Shown here piece after piece: positions 7,466-15,999 of a stretch of 42,096 nucleotides of DNA. This stretch comes from Phycisphaerae bacterium (GTDB lineage: Bacteria; Planctomycetota; Phycisphaerae; SM23-33): positions 1-42,096 of the forward strand of contig WRDM01000002.1 in assembly GCA_009783465.1 (NCBI GenBank), in the 5' to 3' direction. The first letter of the stretch is position 1. Every line of letters starts with the position of its first letter. Made by a program: the position numbers and the translations under genes. The notes under the pieces are model-generated. The model searched no databases. It was not told where the DNA came from and saw only the letters and a program-made list of their open reading frames with translations.

Positions 7466-8932
7466 ATGGTGATGAATCAGCTCCCGTTTTCCGGCAAAAT
7501 TCTGGTCATTGGATACGGCTCGGTGTCCCGGTGCGCCCTTCCGTTGTTATTTAAACACATCCAGGTCGATCCCCGAAATGTCACCGTAATGGATTTCGCC
7601 GAGTCGGTGGACCCGACGAACATCCTTGCGTTCGGCGCGAATTTTGTCCGCGAAAAAATCGAGCAGGCCACCATGGGCCAACAACTCGCCGAGTACGTCG
7701 GCAAGGGCGACCTGATCATCGACCTGGCCTGGAACATCGGGGCCGAGGACGTCCTCCAATGGTGCCGCGACCACGAGGTGCTCTACGTCAACACCTCCGT
7801 GGAGCAGTGGGACCCGTACGAGGGCAAGGACACCAAGCCGCCGCAGGAACGCACGCTGTATCATCGGCAGATGAGCATCCGCCGGCTGATCGCGGGCTGG
7901 CCGAACAATAAGGGGACAACGGCCGTGCTGGATCACGGCGCCAATCCGGGCCTGGTGAGCCACTTCACCAAGCAGGCGCTGCGGGACATCGCCACCAAGT
8001 GGCTGGCGGACCACCACGGGCAGAACGCCCAGCGGGAACGGATCGAATCCGCCCTCGACGAGGGCGAATTCAACAAGCTCGCGATGGCCCTGGGCGTCTG
8101 CACGATCCACATCTCCGAACGCGACATGCAGATCGCCAATCAGCCGAAAAAGAAAGACGAATTCGTCAACACCTGGTCAATCGAGGGATTCTACGAGGAA
8201 GGCATCGCGCCGGCGGAAATGGGCTGGGGCACCCACGAAAAATGCCTCCCGCCGCGGGCGTTCGTCCATCGCGACGGCCCCGGCAACCAGATCTGCCTGG
8301 CCAGTTTCGGCTGCCGCACGTGGGTCAAGAGCTGGGTGCCCGCCGGTGAAATTCTCGGCATGGTCATCCGCCACGGCGAGGCCTTCTCCATCAGCGACCA
8401 CCTCACCGTCTGGGACGGCAACAAGCCCCTTTACCGCCCCACCGTCCACTACGCCTACTGCCCCTGCGACGCCGCCATCGCAAGCCTTCACGAACTCCAC
8501 ATGCGGAATTTCCAGCTCCAGCCCGAACTCCGCATCATGGGCGACGAAATCACCTCCGGCCAGGACCAGCTCGGCTGCCTGCTGATGGGCCATAAGTACA
8601 AATCCTGGTGGATCGGCTCGATGCTCGACATCGCGCAAAGCCGCCGCCTCGTGCCCCATCAGAACGCCACCACGCTCCAGGTGGCCTGCTCCGTGATCGC
8701 CGCCGCCTGCTGGATGATCGAACACCCCAACCAGGGCGTCTGCCTGCCCGACGACCTGCCCTACGAATACATCCTCGACCGGGCCAAGCCGTACCTCGGC
8801 AAGTTCATCAGCAAGCCGGTCAACTGGACGCCCCTGCAAACCTGGGACAACGCGTTCGAACGCTTCGGCGTCCCCAAACCACCCGACGAGGACGTGTGGC
8901 AGTTCACCACCTTCCTGACGCGGATGGGATGA
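7466..8932 (+). CDS. hss: Homospermidine synthase
   Basis: 488 aa, about the length of bacterial homospermidine synthases (roughly 480). The N-terminal Rossmann fold begins with KILVIGYGSVSRCALPLL, then DLIIDLAWNIG and EVLYVNTSVEQWDPY. TTAVLDHGANPGLVSHFTK and RAFVHRDGPGNQICLASFGCRTWVKSW follow in order (the latter running from the ALPPRAF-like region), all typical of the family. The enzyme transfers an aminobutyl group from putrescine or spermidine to putrescine using NAD+ (EC 2.5.1.44), in the cytoplasm. ATG 7466 is preferred over GTG 7454 because AGGTGAGG sits 6 nt before it. It appears monocistronic. A 26-bp inverted repeat starts 3 nt after the stop. Confidence 0.9.
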   Translation: MVMNQLPFSGKILVIGYGSVSRCALPLLFKHIQVDPRNVTVMDFAESVDPTNILAFGANFVREKIEQATMGQQLAEYVGKGDLIIDLAWNIGAEDVLQWCRDHEVLYVNTSVEQWDPYEGKDTKPPQERTLYHRQMSIRRLIAGWPNNKGTTAVLDHGANPGLVSHFTKQALRDIATKWLADHHGQNAQRERIESALDEGEFNKLAMALGVCTIHISERDMQIANQPKKKDEFVNTWSIEGFYEEGIAPAEMGWGTHEKCLPPRAFVHRDGPGNQICLASFGCRTWVKSWVPAGEILGMVIRHGEAFSISDHLTVWDGNKPLYRPTVHYAYCPCDAAIASLHELHMRNFQLQPELRIMGDEITSGQDQLGCLLMGHKYKSWWIGSMLDIAQSRRLVPHQNATTLQVACSVIAAACWMIEHPNQGVCLPDDLPYEYILDRAKPYLGKFISKPVNWTPLQTWDNAFERFGVPKPPDEDVWQFTTFLTRMG

Positions 8933-8935
8933 GAA

Positions 8936-9071
8936 AACGTGACGCGGGCGTCTCGCCCGCGTTGTGCGCTCCATGGGCCTGGTACAGGAAATGGAATACG
9001 TTACATCACCTTCGACGCCCGCGCGGTCAGGATGCCCGCGGGACACGCGGGCGAGACGCCCGCGTCACGTT
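8936..9071. repeat. Family A palindrome, copy 1
   Basis: Perfect 26-bp arms at 8936-8961 and 9046-9071, beginning AACGTGACGCGGGCGTCTCG. Each arm contains its own small hairpin (GCGGGCG/CGCCCGC). It starts 3 nt after the stop of hss and ends 23 nt before the esterase start. Confidence 0.9.
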
Positions 9072-9094
9072 GACAGGCTCTATTGGAGAATCCT

Positions 9095-9820
9095 ATGTCG
9101 CTACACGAAGTGCGGTTCTGGGGTACGGCCATTGAGCAGTGCGCGAGCATGATGGTGATTTTGCCTGCCGGGCGTGGGCCGTTTCCGGTGTTGTATCTGC
9201 TGCACGGCCTCAGCGACGACCACACCGGCTGGGTGCGGCGGACGAGTATCGAGCGGTACGTCGAGTCGCATCACGTCGCCGTCGTCATGCCCGCGAGCCT
9301 GCGAGGCTGGTACTGCAACGACCCGCGACCCGAAGGCTGGGCGTACGAAGACCACATCATCAAAGACGTCATCGGCTACGTCGACGCGACGTTCCGCACG
9401 ATTCCCGACCGCACAGGCCGGGCCGTCGCGGGACTGAGCATGGGCGGGTTCGGCGCCCTCATGCTCGCGATGCGGCACGCGGACAAATTCCGCGCCGCCA
9501 GTTCCCACAGTGGCGCACTGGACTTCCTCCACAGCCACGAACGCGAAAACCGCGAAAAATATTTCTCGATCTTCCCTCCGGAAAAATACAACCTGTTCGA
9601 CCTGGCCAAAACCTACGCGGCCGCCGGGCAAAACGTCGCCCTGCGAATCGACTGCGGCCGCGAGGACGTCCTCATCCAATGCAACCGCGAATTCCACGCC
9701 CATCTGCAATCGCTGGCCATCCCGCACGAGTACGAAGAATTCGACGGCGACCACACCTGGGCCTACTGGGACCAACACGTCCAGGAAACCGTCGCCTTCG
9801 TCATGCGGCAGTTTGCGTAA
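9095..9820 (+). CDS. Esterase, alpha/beta hydrolase (esterase D / FrmB-like family)
   Basis: 241 aa. The alpha/beta hydrolase core includes PVLYLLHGLSDDHTGW (oxyanion-hole region), VVMPASLRGWY and GLSMGGFGALMLA with the nucleophile at S115. RIDCGRED probably carries the acid and FDGDHTWAYW the catalytic His. This matches Pfam Esterase (PF00756), which includes S-formylglutathione hydrolases, tributyrin esterases and feruloyl esterase domains. There is no signal peptide, so it is probably cytoplasmic. ATG 9095 follows TTGGAGA by 7 nt. Family A palindromes flank the gene on both sides. The exact substrate is unknown. Confidence 0.88.
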   Translation: MSLHEVRFWGTAIEQCASMMVILPAGRGPFPVLYLLHGLSDDHTGWVRRTSIERYVESHHVAVVMPASLRGWYCNDPRPEGWAYEDHIIKDVIGYVDATFRTIPDRTGRAVAGLSMGGFGALMLAMRHADKFRAASSHSGALDFLHSHERENREKYFSIFPPEKYNLFDLAKTYAAAGQNVALRIDCGREDVLIQCNREFHAHLQSLAIPHEYEEFDGDHTWAYWDQHVQETVAFVMRQFA

Positions 9821-9973
9821 AACGTGACGCGGGCGTCTCGCCCGCGTGTGGCGAGGGCATCTTGCCCTCGCTGACCGTTCCATATGGCTAACATCACCAG
9901 AATCAAAGCGTCTCGTAACCGGACGCGGGCAAGATGCCCGCGAGACACGCGGGCGGGACGCCCGCGTCACGTT
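9821..9973. repeat. Family A palindrome, copy 2
   Basis: Arms 9821-9849 and 9945-9973 match at 28 of 29 positions. It begins at the base after the esterase TAA. Its other end supplies two bases of the TAA of the convergent methyltransferase gene (9972-9974). The centre contains GACCGTTCCATATGGCTAAC, homologous to the centres of copies 4 and 5. It could act as a two-way terminator. Confidence 0.88.
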
Positions 9974-10496
9974 ACGTCGCCGCGCCTTTTTCGAGGTCCA
10001 GCAGCCGCTGTTTGACGTTCACGCCGCCAGGAGCGCTGAAGCCGCCCAGTTTCCCGTCCGCGTAGCGGACGCGATGGCACGGGATCACCAGCGGGATATT
10101 GTTCCGCCCCAACGCCGACGCGACCGCCCGGGCGCTATCCGGCTGGCCAATCAGCGTCGCCAGTTGTGTGTAACTCCGCGTCTGGCCTGGCGGAATCAGG
10201 CGGCACTGCCGATACACCAACCCCGCCAACGTGCCCTCCGCCGGCATGCGGCAGGGAATGTCCAGAAAATCCACGGGTTTGCGATTGAAATACTCGCGGC
10301 AGCGAGCGATCAACACCTCAAACGGCCGATCGTCCTTGGCCGCCTTGGGATGCTCCCACGCCAGCAACGCCGCCAACTCGTCGGGCTGATAATGCGGCAA
10401 CACAATCCGCTCCAACCCGTCAGGCCCCCACACCCCGCCCATAGGCCCCCACGCCGTCGGCCAGGTCGCGTAATATAAATCGGTGTTTTTCGTCAT
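9972..10496 (-). CDS. ogt: Methylated-DNA--[protein]-cysteine S-methyltransferase
   Basis: 174 aa, typical of Ogt. The active-site motif is IPCHRV with the acceptor cysteine at C140. LVYRQCRLIPPGQTRSYTQLA holds the helix-turn-helix, with ARAVASALGRNN before the active site. It repairs O6-alkylguanine by irreversible transfer of the alkyl group to the cysteine. A start at ATG 10496 is chosen because an upstream extension to 10565 would run through a palindromic repeat and encodes repetitive residues (FAVFAVFAAKR). No strong Shine-Dalgarno is visible. The stop codon overlaps the end of a family A repeat. Confidence 0.92.
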   Translation of the reverse strand: MTKNTDLYYATWPTAWGPMGGVWGPDGLERIVLPHYQPDELAALLAWEHPKAAKDDRPFEVLIARCREYFNRKPVDFLDIPCRMPAEGTLAGLVYRQCRLIPPGQTRSYTQLATLIGQPDSARAVASALGRNNIPLVIPCHRVRYADGKLGGFSAPGGVNVKQRLLDLEKGAAT

Positions 10497-10508
10497 GCGT
10501 TCATTGTA

Positions 10509-10695
10509 CCTTTTTGCCGCGAATACCGCGAATACCGCGAATTCTTTTTGAAAGGAACGATTCATTTCGCAGGTCTCACGGACGAAAAGGATTGCAGAAA
10601 CGAAACAGAAATCCTTTAATCCGTTAATCCGCGTAATCCCGCTCGGTCTTCTCGAAAAGAAATTCGCGGCATTCGCGTAATTCGCGGCAAAAAGG
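10509..10695. repeat. Palindrome family H (GCGAATACC words)
   Basis: Imperfect arms of about 43 bp at 10509-10551 and 10652-10695. The left arm repeats CCGCGAATA three times. The right arm holds the complementary words ATTCGCGGCATTCGCG. The centre also contains AATCC-rich word repeats (10612-10640). It lies between the divergent ogt and thyA genes, so it must contain or border their promoters. A half-element with the same words lies at 31458-31500. Confidence 0.8.
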
Positions 10696-10714
10696 ACATC
10701 GCGAAAAGGACATC

Positions 10715-11542
10715 ATGAAAACCATTCACATTGTCGACGATCATCTGCCCTTCGCGTGGGAGCGGGCCGTGCTGGCGTGTTGGGAGCAGGGCGAAGCCTT
10801 TCGCACCGAGTACGACCGCCCCGGCGATCCGCCAAGCCGCGACGTGACCTGCATGATCCACATCCGCAAACCGTTCAACGAGCCGCGGATCCACCGCAGT
10901 TTCCCTGGCGGGCTTGACGATCTGGAAAAATACCGCAGCGAAGTGCTCTACGGCGTGCATGACCACTGGATCGACCCCGCCGCGGGCAAGTGGGAGTACA
11001 CCTACCACCAGCGGCTCTTCGAGTACCAGGTGCCGGGCGCGGGCCTGTTCGACCAGATCGCCGCCGCCGTGGAAAAGCTCAAAGCCGTGCCGCACACGCG
11101 GCGGGCGCAGGCCGTCACGTGGCAGGTGTGGAACGACATGAACATTTCCGACCCCGCCTGCCTCCAGCGGCTGTGGTTCCGCGTCTCCGAAGGCCGGCTG
11201 CACATGAACGTCCACTTCCGCTCCAACGACGCGTACAAAGCCGCGTTCATGAACATGTACGCGTTCGCGGAACTCCAGCAGGCGATGGCCGACGCGATCG
11301 GCGTCGCGCCGGGCGAGTACATCCACATCGCCGACTCGTTCCACATTTACGGCAGCTATTTCACGGAATTCGAAGGTTTTTTGCACATGGCCAAGAATCG
11401 CAGGCCTGAAGAAAAAGTCTTCGACCCCGGCCTGGCGCGCGAACTGTTCGTCGAAGGCTGCGACCAACTCCTGCGGGAAGAGATGCCCGAGGCAAAAAAA
11501 CAACTCGTGCGGCAACGGCGAGAGAAACTGGTTGGCGAATGA
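10715..11542 (+). CDS. thyA: Thymidylate synthase family protein (ThyA-like)
   Basis: 275 aa. The order of motifs fits ThyA. RRAQAVTWQVWNDMNISDPA precedes a cysteine at C149, in the place of the catalytic Cys. LHMNVHFRSNDAYKAAFMNM matches the RSxDxxxxxxxNxxxY segment. GEYIHIADSFHIYG matches GxxxHxxxDxHIY. The protein is more like archaeal or dCMP-hydroxymethylase-like members than E. coli ThyA (N-terminus and PCL rather than PCH), so the substrate could be dUMP or dCMP. The start has AAAAGGACATC just upstream, and the sequence AAAAGGACATC is tandemly duplicated there. Single-gene unit, followed by a repeat and a double hairpin. Confidence 0.8.
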   Translation: MKTIHIVDDHLPFAWERAVLACWEQGEAFRTEYDRPGDPPSRDVTCMIHIRKPFNEPRIHRSFPGGLDDLEKYRSEVLYGVHDHWIDPAAGKWEYTYHQRLFEYQVPGAGLFDQIAAAVEKLKAVPHTRRAQAVTWQVWNDMNISDPACLQRLWFRVSEGRLHMNVHFRSNDAYKAAFMNMYAFAELQQAMADAIGVAPGEYIHIADSFHIYGSYFTEFEGFLHMAKNRRPEEKVFDPGLARELFVEGCDQLLREEMPEAKKQLVRQRREKLVGE

Positions 11543-11544
11543 AA

Positions 11545-11629
11545 CCGTAGCACGGGCATCTTGCCTGCAACCAAGGTTTCCATGGGCGAGACGCCCATGC
11601 GACTCACGGGCGGGACGCCCGTGCTACGG
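11545..11629. repeat. Family A-like palindrome, copy 3 (divergent)
   Basis: Perfect 13-bp outer arms CCGTAGCACGGGC at 11545-11557 and 11617-11629. Nested GGGCGAGACGCCC-type words are inside. It starts 2 nt after the thyA stop. Confidence 0.8.
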
Positions 11630-11640
11630 GCGCAAAAAAA

Positions 11641-11704
11641 GGCGTCAGGGGAGGGGACCTGACGCCATACAACTTCTCGGCCAGAGGGAGGGGACTCGGC
11701 CGAG
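11641..11704. other. Paired hairpins with near-identical GGGAGGGGAC loops
   Basis: Hairpin 1 is GGCGTCAGG (11641-11649) with CCTGACGCC (11658-11666). Hairpin 2 is CTCGGCC (11676-11682) with GGCCGAG (11698-11704). The stems are unrelated but both loops carry GGGAGGGGAC. Unpaired GGA in loops is what CsrA/RsmA recognises, so a CsrA-binding RNA is one possibility. A processed or protein-binding DNA element is another. No clear promoter was identified. Confidence 0.5.
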
Positions 11705-11842
11705 GATGCCTCTATGCAATTGTTCAAAACGTATACAACACGTCCAGAACTTTTCCCTCTTTTACCTGTTTTTTTCAATTTGTCAAGGAAAATAGGGAAA
11801 GTGTGATCGAAATTCCGGCATGGCGTGATGTGTTGGCTGTCT
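11705..11842. other. AT-richer spacer without a recognised feature
   Basis: Between the double hairpin and the family J element. Pyrimidine-rich runs (TTTTCCCTCTTTTACC, TTTTTTTC) could serve as a transcript end for the plus strand. I see no gene. Confidence 0.4.
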
Positions 11843-12152
11843 CTCTTGGCCCCGGCAGGGGCCGCGTTGGGTAGCCCGCCCGTACGCGGGCGTGCCCTGG
11901 GTAGGGGGATTTTTTTCTATAGTTTTGTCGTGCCTGACGCCACTGGCCGACGTCGCACACGCACGGCCTGACGGCTTCGAACGACACGCACTTCCCCCTG
12001 TGCGCGTCATTCGCTGCCGCCTTCGCGTGACGGTGCGCCCTCGGCCCGTGGCGTCAGGTACGGTAAATGACATGCAAAAACCTGAACCCCAGGGCGCGCC
12101 CGAGTACGGGCGGCCCTGGGCTACCCAACGCGGCCCCTGCCGGGGCCAAGAG
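11843..12152. mobile_element. MITE-like nested palindrome, family J copy 1
   Basis: Outer arms begin CTCTTGGCCCCGGCAGGGGC (from 11843) and end with its complement at 12152. The arms contain the word GGGTAGCCC and inner hairpins. An inner dyad is formed by GTGCCTGACGCCACTGGCC and GGCCCGTGGCGTCAGG. The core holds CCGCCTTCGCGTGACGGT. Copy 2 at 22131-22480 has this core in reverse complement. I infer a non-autonomous mobile element. Confidence 0.75.
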
Positions 12153-12239
12153 GCAGAGCGATATCAACCGTTATTCAGATACCAAACGTCTGGGCATACC
12201 CTGGTATGCTGATAGATGCACGGGTGCCCGTTTTCTCGA

Positions 12240-12269
12240 TTGAACATCGCCTCGTCGTCGCGGTAGAAT
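12240..12269 (+). promoter_or_regulatory. Probable hisF promoter
   Basis: TTGAAC (12240-12245), an 18-bp spacer and TAGAAT (12264-12269). It is 23 bp upstream of the hisF start. Confidence 0.55.
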
Positions 12270-12292
12270 AATTCTCTTTTGGAGTGTACCGC

Positions 12293-13069
12293 ATGGTGAC
12301 CAAACGGATTATTCCCTGTCTGGACGTTGAAAAAGGCCGGGTTGTCAAGGGCGTGAACTTTCTGAATCTGCGCGACGCGGGTGACCCGGTCGAGTTGGCC
12401 CGGCGGTACGAAGCCGAGGGCGCCGACGAACTGGTGTTCCTCGACATCACCGCCAGCTACGAAGAACGCGACATCATGATCGAGTACGTCCGCCGCACGG
12501 CCGAGGAGATCTACATGCCCCTGTGCGCCGCGGGCGGCGTCCGCACGCTGGAGGATTTCCGCAACCTGCTCAACGCGGGCGCGGACAAGGTGGGCATCAA
12601 CTCCTCCGCGGTCCGCACGCCGGACCTGATCAACGCGGCCTCGGAACGGTTCGGCGCCCAGTGCGTCGTGGTCGCGATGGATCCCAAGCGCGTGATGCGC
12701 GACGGGAAAGAAGTGTGGGAGATTCACATCAACGGCGGCAGAGTGGCGACGGGGCTGGACGCGGTCTCGTGGGCGCAGGAAGTGGAGCGTCGCGGCGCGG
12801 GCGAGATTCTGCTGACGGTGATGGACGCCGACGGCATGCAGACAGGCTACGACCTGGAGATCACGCGCGCGGTGAGCGAGGCGGTGAACATCCCCGTGAT
12901 CGCCTCGGGCGGCGCGGGCAGCGCCGAACACATTTACCAGGCCTTGACGGCCGGCAAAGCCGACGCCGCCCTGGCCGCCAGCATCTTCCACTTCGGCGTG
13001 TGCAGCGTAAACGAAGTCAAAGCGTACCTCGCCCAGCGCGGCGTGGCGGTGAGGAAAACAGCTACGTAG
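12293..13069 (+). CDS. hisF: Imidazole glycerol phosphate synthase, cyclase subunit
   Basis: 258 aa, the usual length. The (beta/alpha)8 barrel has the catalytic aspartates D11 ([14 protein letters not shown]) and D130 (VVVAMDPKR). Phosphate-binding motifs are [11 protein letters not shown] and [21 protein letters not shown] is the conserved loop of this family. With HisH it converts PRFAR and glutamine-derived ammonia to imidazole glycerol phosphate and AICAR, in histidine synthesis. No other his gene is in the window, so the gene stands alone. GGAG lies 8 nt before the ATG; a GTG 9 nt upstream is disfavoured because it overlaps that site. Confidence 0.97.
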   Translation: MVTKRIIPCLDVEKGRVVKGVNFLNLRDAGDPVELARRYEAEGADELVFLDITASYEERDIMIEYVRRTAEEIYMPLCAAGGVRTLEDFRNLLNAGADKVGINSSAVRTPDLINAASERFGAQCVVVAMDPKRVMRDGKEVWEIHINGGRVATGLDAVSWAQEVERRGAGEILLTVMDADGMQTGYDLEITRAVSEAVNIPVIASGGAGSAEHIYQALTAGKADAALAASIFHFGVCSVNEVKAYLAQRGVAVRKTAT

Positions 13070-13116
13070 GAATTGCGAGAAACGACTGTAAAACTGTTCA
13101 TCGGTCCCGAAGGAAC

Positions 13117-13190
13117 ATTTTCGTTGACTCGTTAACTGGTTAACTTGCCGACGGATCAACGAGTTAACGAATGAACGAGTCAACGAAAAT
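13117..13190. repeat. Palindrome family F
   Basis: Perfect 17-bp arms ATTTTCGTTGACTCGTT (13117-13133) and its complement (13174-13190). The interior continues the GTTAAC/CGAGTTAACGA words, so each arm is itself a near-tandem repeat. It lies between hisF and the pilT-like gene. Confidence 0.8.
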
Positions 13191-13248
13191 ATTCCCTGTT
13201 CTATGAGGTACGTTTTCACCGACGTGCCACGCAAGGAGTCCACCACCC

Positions 13249-14406
13249 ATGGCCAAAGAACACCAACCCATCGACGATCACGATCAGCATTCCGGGCGGC
13301 ACGGGAAACCGCCGCAGTTGGAGCAGTACTTCCGCGCGATGACGTCCGGCGAGGCCAGCGATTTGCACCTCAAAGCCAACGCCGTCCCGCACGTCCGCAT
13401 CAAGGCGATCATCCGCCCCACGCGCGGCGAGCCGCTCTCGGGCGACCGCATCCTCGAAATGGCCATGGAACTGCTGACCGAAAAACAGCAGCGGTTCTTC
13501 CAGGAAACCGGCAGCATCGACGTCGCGCACGAGGTGCCCGGCGGCGACCGGTTCCGCATCAACATTTTCCGCCAGCGCGGCGAGACGAGCATCTCCGTGC
13601 GGCGCGTGACGAAAAAAATTCCGAGCTTCGAGCAGCTCTACCTGCCCAAAGTGCTCGAACAGGTCGCGATGGAACATCAAGGCCTCGTGCTGCTCTCGGG
13701 CGCCACCGGCAGCGGCAAGAGCACCACCATCGCCTCGATGATCGAGTACATCAACACCCACCGCGCCTGCCACGTCGTCACCATCGAGGACCCCATCGAA
13801 TACATCTACGAGGACAACAAGGCCCTCATCAGCCAGCGCGAAATCGGCATCGACGTCGAAAGCTTCGAGTCCGCCCTGAAGTACCTCATGCGCGAAGACC
13901 CCGACATCGTGCTGATCGGCGAAATGCGCGATCGCGACACGTTCCAGGCCGCGCTGCAGGCCTCCGAAACAGGCCATCTGGTCTTCGGCACGGTCCACGC
14001 CTCCAGCGCGCCGCAGACCATCGGCCGCGTGCTGGACCTCTTCCCGCCCGAAGCCCGCGAACTGGTCCGGCAAAGCCTCTCCTTTAACCTGCGGGCCATC
14101 GTCTGCCAGAAACTCCTGCCGTCGATCTCGAAAACCGTCGACCGCGTGCCCGCCGTCGAAATCCTCATCTCCAACCCCTCCGTCCGACAACTGATCTCCG
14201 AAGCCCGGGAAACCGAACTCACCGACGTCATCCGAAGCCACGAACGCGAAGGCATGTGCACCTTCACCAAAAGCCTCAAGGAACTCATCGAAAAAGAACT
14301 CGTCGACCCGAAGGTCGCCTACGACGTCGCGCCAAACGTCGACGAACTGAAAATGGCGTTGAAGGGCATCCAGACCAGCCGGGCAACACTGATCGGACGC
14401 GGGTAG
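13249..14406 (+). CDS. pilT: PilT-type retraction ATPase (type IV pilus / T2SS-like)
   Basis: 385 aa, as PilT/PilU. The N-terminal domain holds EASDLHLKANAVPHVRI. Walker A is GATGSGKST with K157. The Asp box region is VTIEDPIEYIYED. Walker B is DPDIVLIGEMRD. The His box is ETGHLVFGTVHASSA. The bacterial PilT/PilU LLPS motif is present (QKLLPSISK). It is expected to be a cytoplasmic hexamer powering pilus disassembly. AAGGAGT lies 10 nt before the ATG. A second, degenerate GspE-like ATPase is encoded at 16312; no pilin or PilC gene is in the window. Confidence 0.93.
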   Translation: MAKEHQPIDDHDQHSGRHGKPPQLEQYFRAMTSGEASDLHLKANAVPHVRIKAIIRPTRGEPLSGDRILEMAMELLTEKQQRFFQETGSIDVAHEVPGGDRFRINIFRQRGETSISVRRVTKKIPSFEQLYLPKVLEQVAMEHQGLVLLSGATGSGKSTTIASMIEYINTHRACHVVTIEDPIEYIYEDNKALISQREIGIDVESFESALKYLMREDPDIVLIGEMRDRDTFQAALQASETGHLVFGTVHASSAPQTIGRVLDLFPPEARELVRQSLSFNLRAIVCQKLLPSISKTVDRVPAVEILISNPSVRQLISEARETELTDVIRSHEREGMCTFTKSLKELIEKELVDPKVAYDVAPNVDELKMALKGIQTSRATLIGRG

Positions 14407-14446
14407 CCGGCGAGCGCATGTGCATCCTCTCCCCTTGCGTGTCTTT

Positions 14447-14570
14447 GAATTCGGCGCCACCGGCCACAGGCCCTGCCAGTTTGCGTTGTAAAACGGTGTG
14501 AACAACAGAACGCTTTGATTGTCACAACGGCCTATAACGCAAACTGGCAGGGCCTGTGGCGCCTGAACTC
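14447..14570. repeat. Family B palindrome, copy 2
   Basis: Core arms 14463-14490 and 14533-14560 match at 27 of 28 positions and include CACAGGCCCTGCCAGTTTGC. Outer bases GAATTCGGCGCC and GGCGCCTGAACTC extend the dyad. The centre is AACGCT at 14509-14514, one base from the AACGTT of other copies. Confidence 0.88.
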
Positions 14571-14653
14571 GAAAAACGGACAGTCCATGCGTTTTCCCTA
14601 CGTTCGTCCTGGCGGGAATAGCTAGCGGGCGGGGAAATTTGTAAAATGGCCGC

Positions 14654-15988
14654 ATGGAAAACCAATCGACACCACAACCCGACCCGCAGCCGGCGGGGTG
14701 GCTTAAGGCTGTCCTGGGCAAGCTCAAGCAGAACCTGCACCTGGCGATCATCATCAGCTTTACGTCCCTCTGCGCGACCATCACGGTGGCGGTGTGGAAC
14801 AACTACAAGATGGATCTCCGCACGGAGAACACGCGGAAGCAGCAGGAAGCCCAGCAGGAGCGTTCGCGAAAGCTACAGGAGGCCCAGCGGGAGCACGATC
14901 GGCTGGAGCGGCTCTTCGAGAGCGGCAGACGGCGGGGCAGGGATTTCGAGAGCAGGAAACAATACGAAGAGGCGGTCAAGGCCTATCAGACGACCCAGAA
15001 GGACGTCACCCGAGCCGCCATGCCAAAAGCCTGGGCGGAGCTACAGCATTTGCAGGGATGCGCGTTGATCCATCACGCCTCGGCGACCCGAAGTCCAGGA
15101 CTGCGGGCACGCCTGCTCGACGACGCCGTGGCCGCCTTCGACGACGCGCTGACCGTGTACACCCGCGACAAATTCTCCGAAGGCTGGGCCGACACGCAGC
15201 ATTGGCTGGGACGCGCGCGGGTGATCCAGGCCGAGGCAAGCAAAGGCCCGACGCGGGACAACCTGCTCAACCAGGCGGAGCAGGCCCTTCACCAGGCCGC
15301 CGAAGCCTATGCCGACTACTCCAAAGGCTGGGCCAACACGCAATCCTGGCTGGGCCGCGCGTGGGTCAACCAGGCCGAAACCAGCACAGGCCCGACGCGG
15401 GACGACCTGCTTGCGCTGGCCGTACAAGCCTTCCGCCAGGCCGCCGAAACGTACGCCGACCGCTCCACCGACTGGGCGGCCACACAGTATGGGCTGGGAC
15501 GCGCATGGCTGAATCAGGCCGAAACGAGCGAAAAACCAACGGAAGACAATCTGCCTGCCCGGGCGGAACGGGCCTTCAACAGAGCGTTGGAAGCGTACAC
15601 CCGCGAGGAATCTCCGCAACACTGGGGTAATGCCCAGTTCGGACTCGGACGCGCGTTGTTGAAACAGGCCGTGACGGCCACCGAACCGGAACGCTCCCCC
15701 CTGCTGGACAAAGCCGAGCAGGCCTTCCGCAAGGCCCTGGAAGTCCGCACCCGTCGCGATTGGCCCGAAGACTGGGCGCTAACGCAACACCATCTGGGCA
15801 AGACGCTGCATACCCAGGCCCTGGCCAGCGAAGGCCAACCGCGCGTCGGGCCGCTCACGGAAGCGATCCGCTGCTTCGAAAGCAGCCTCGGCGTGCACAC
15901 CAACGAAAATTTCCCGGGCCAACACAAGGAAACGCAGGAAATCCTGTCCGAAACCCGCCGCCTGCTCGCCGAGGCGGAAGGAACGTGA
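14654..15988 (+). CDS. Membrane-anchored TPR-like repeat protein
   Basis: 444 aa. One TM helix lies at about 27-48 (LHLAIIISFTSLCATITVAVW), then a Gln/Glu/Arg-rich coiled coil at 55-95. From about 154 there are five repeats of about 48 residues, each with LL..AeqAf..A.e.Y, then W..tQ..LGRA....QAe.S.gPTrD. The spacing suggests a long TPR (kinesin-light-chain-like) solenoid outside the membrane or in the cytoplasm. It is probably a scaffold; no catalytic motif is present. The start ATG has no strong Shine-Dalgarno. TAAAAT lies at 14642-14647. Alone in its transcription unit. Confidence 0.75.
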   Translation: MENQSTPQPDPQPAGWLKAVLGKLKQNLHLAIIISFTSLCATITVAVWNNYKMDLRTENTRKQQEAQQERSRKLQEAQREHDRLERLFESGRRRGRDFESRKQYEEAVKAYQTTQKDVTRAAMPKAWAELQHLQGCALIHHASATRSPGLRARLLDDAVAAFDDALTVYTRDKFSEGWADTQHWLGRARVIQAEASKGPTRDNLLNQAEQALHQAAEAYADYSKGWANTQSWLGRAWVNQAETSTGPTRDDLLALAVQAFRQAAETYADRSTDWAATQYGLGRAWLNQAETSEKPTEDNLPARAERAFNRALEAYTREESPQHWGNAQFGLGRALLKQAVTATEPERSPLLDKAEQAFRKALEVRTRRDWPEDWALTQHHLGKTLHTQALASEGQPRVGPLTEAIRCFESSLGVHTNENFPGQHKETQEILSETRRLLAEAEGT

Positions 15989-15999
15989 ATTGTCGGCTT

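Noticed and set aside
10497-10565. N-terminal extension of the methyltransferase
   Set aside because: These codons lie in the family H repeat and encode FAVFAVF-type repeats; known Ogt proteins start near 10496.
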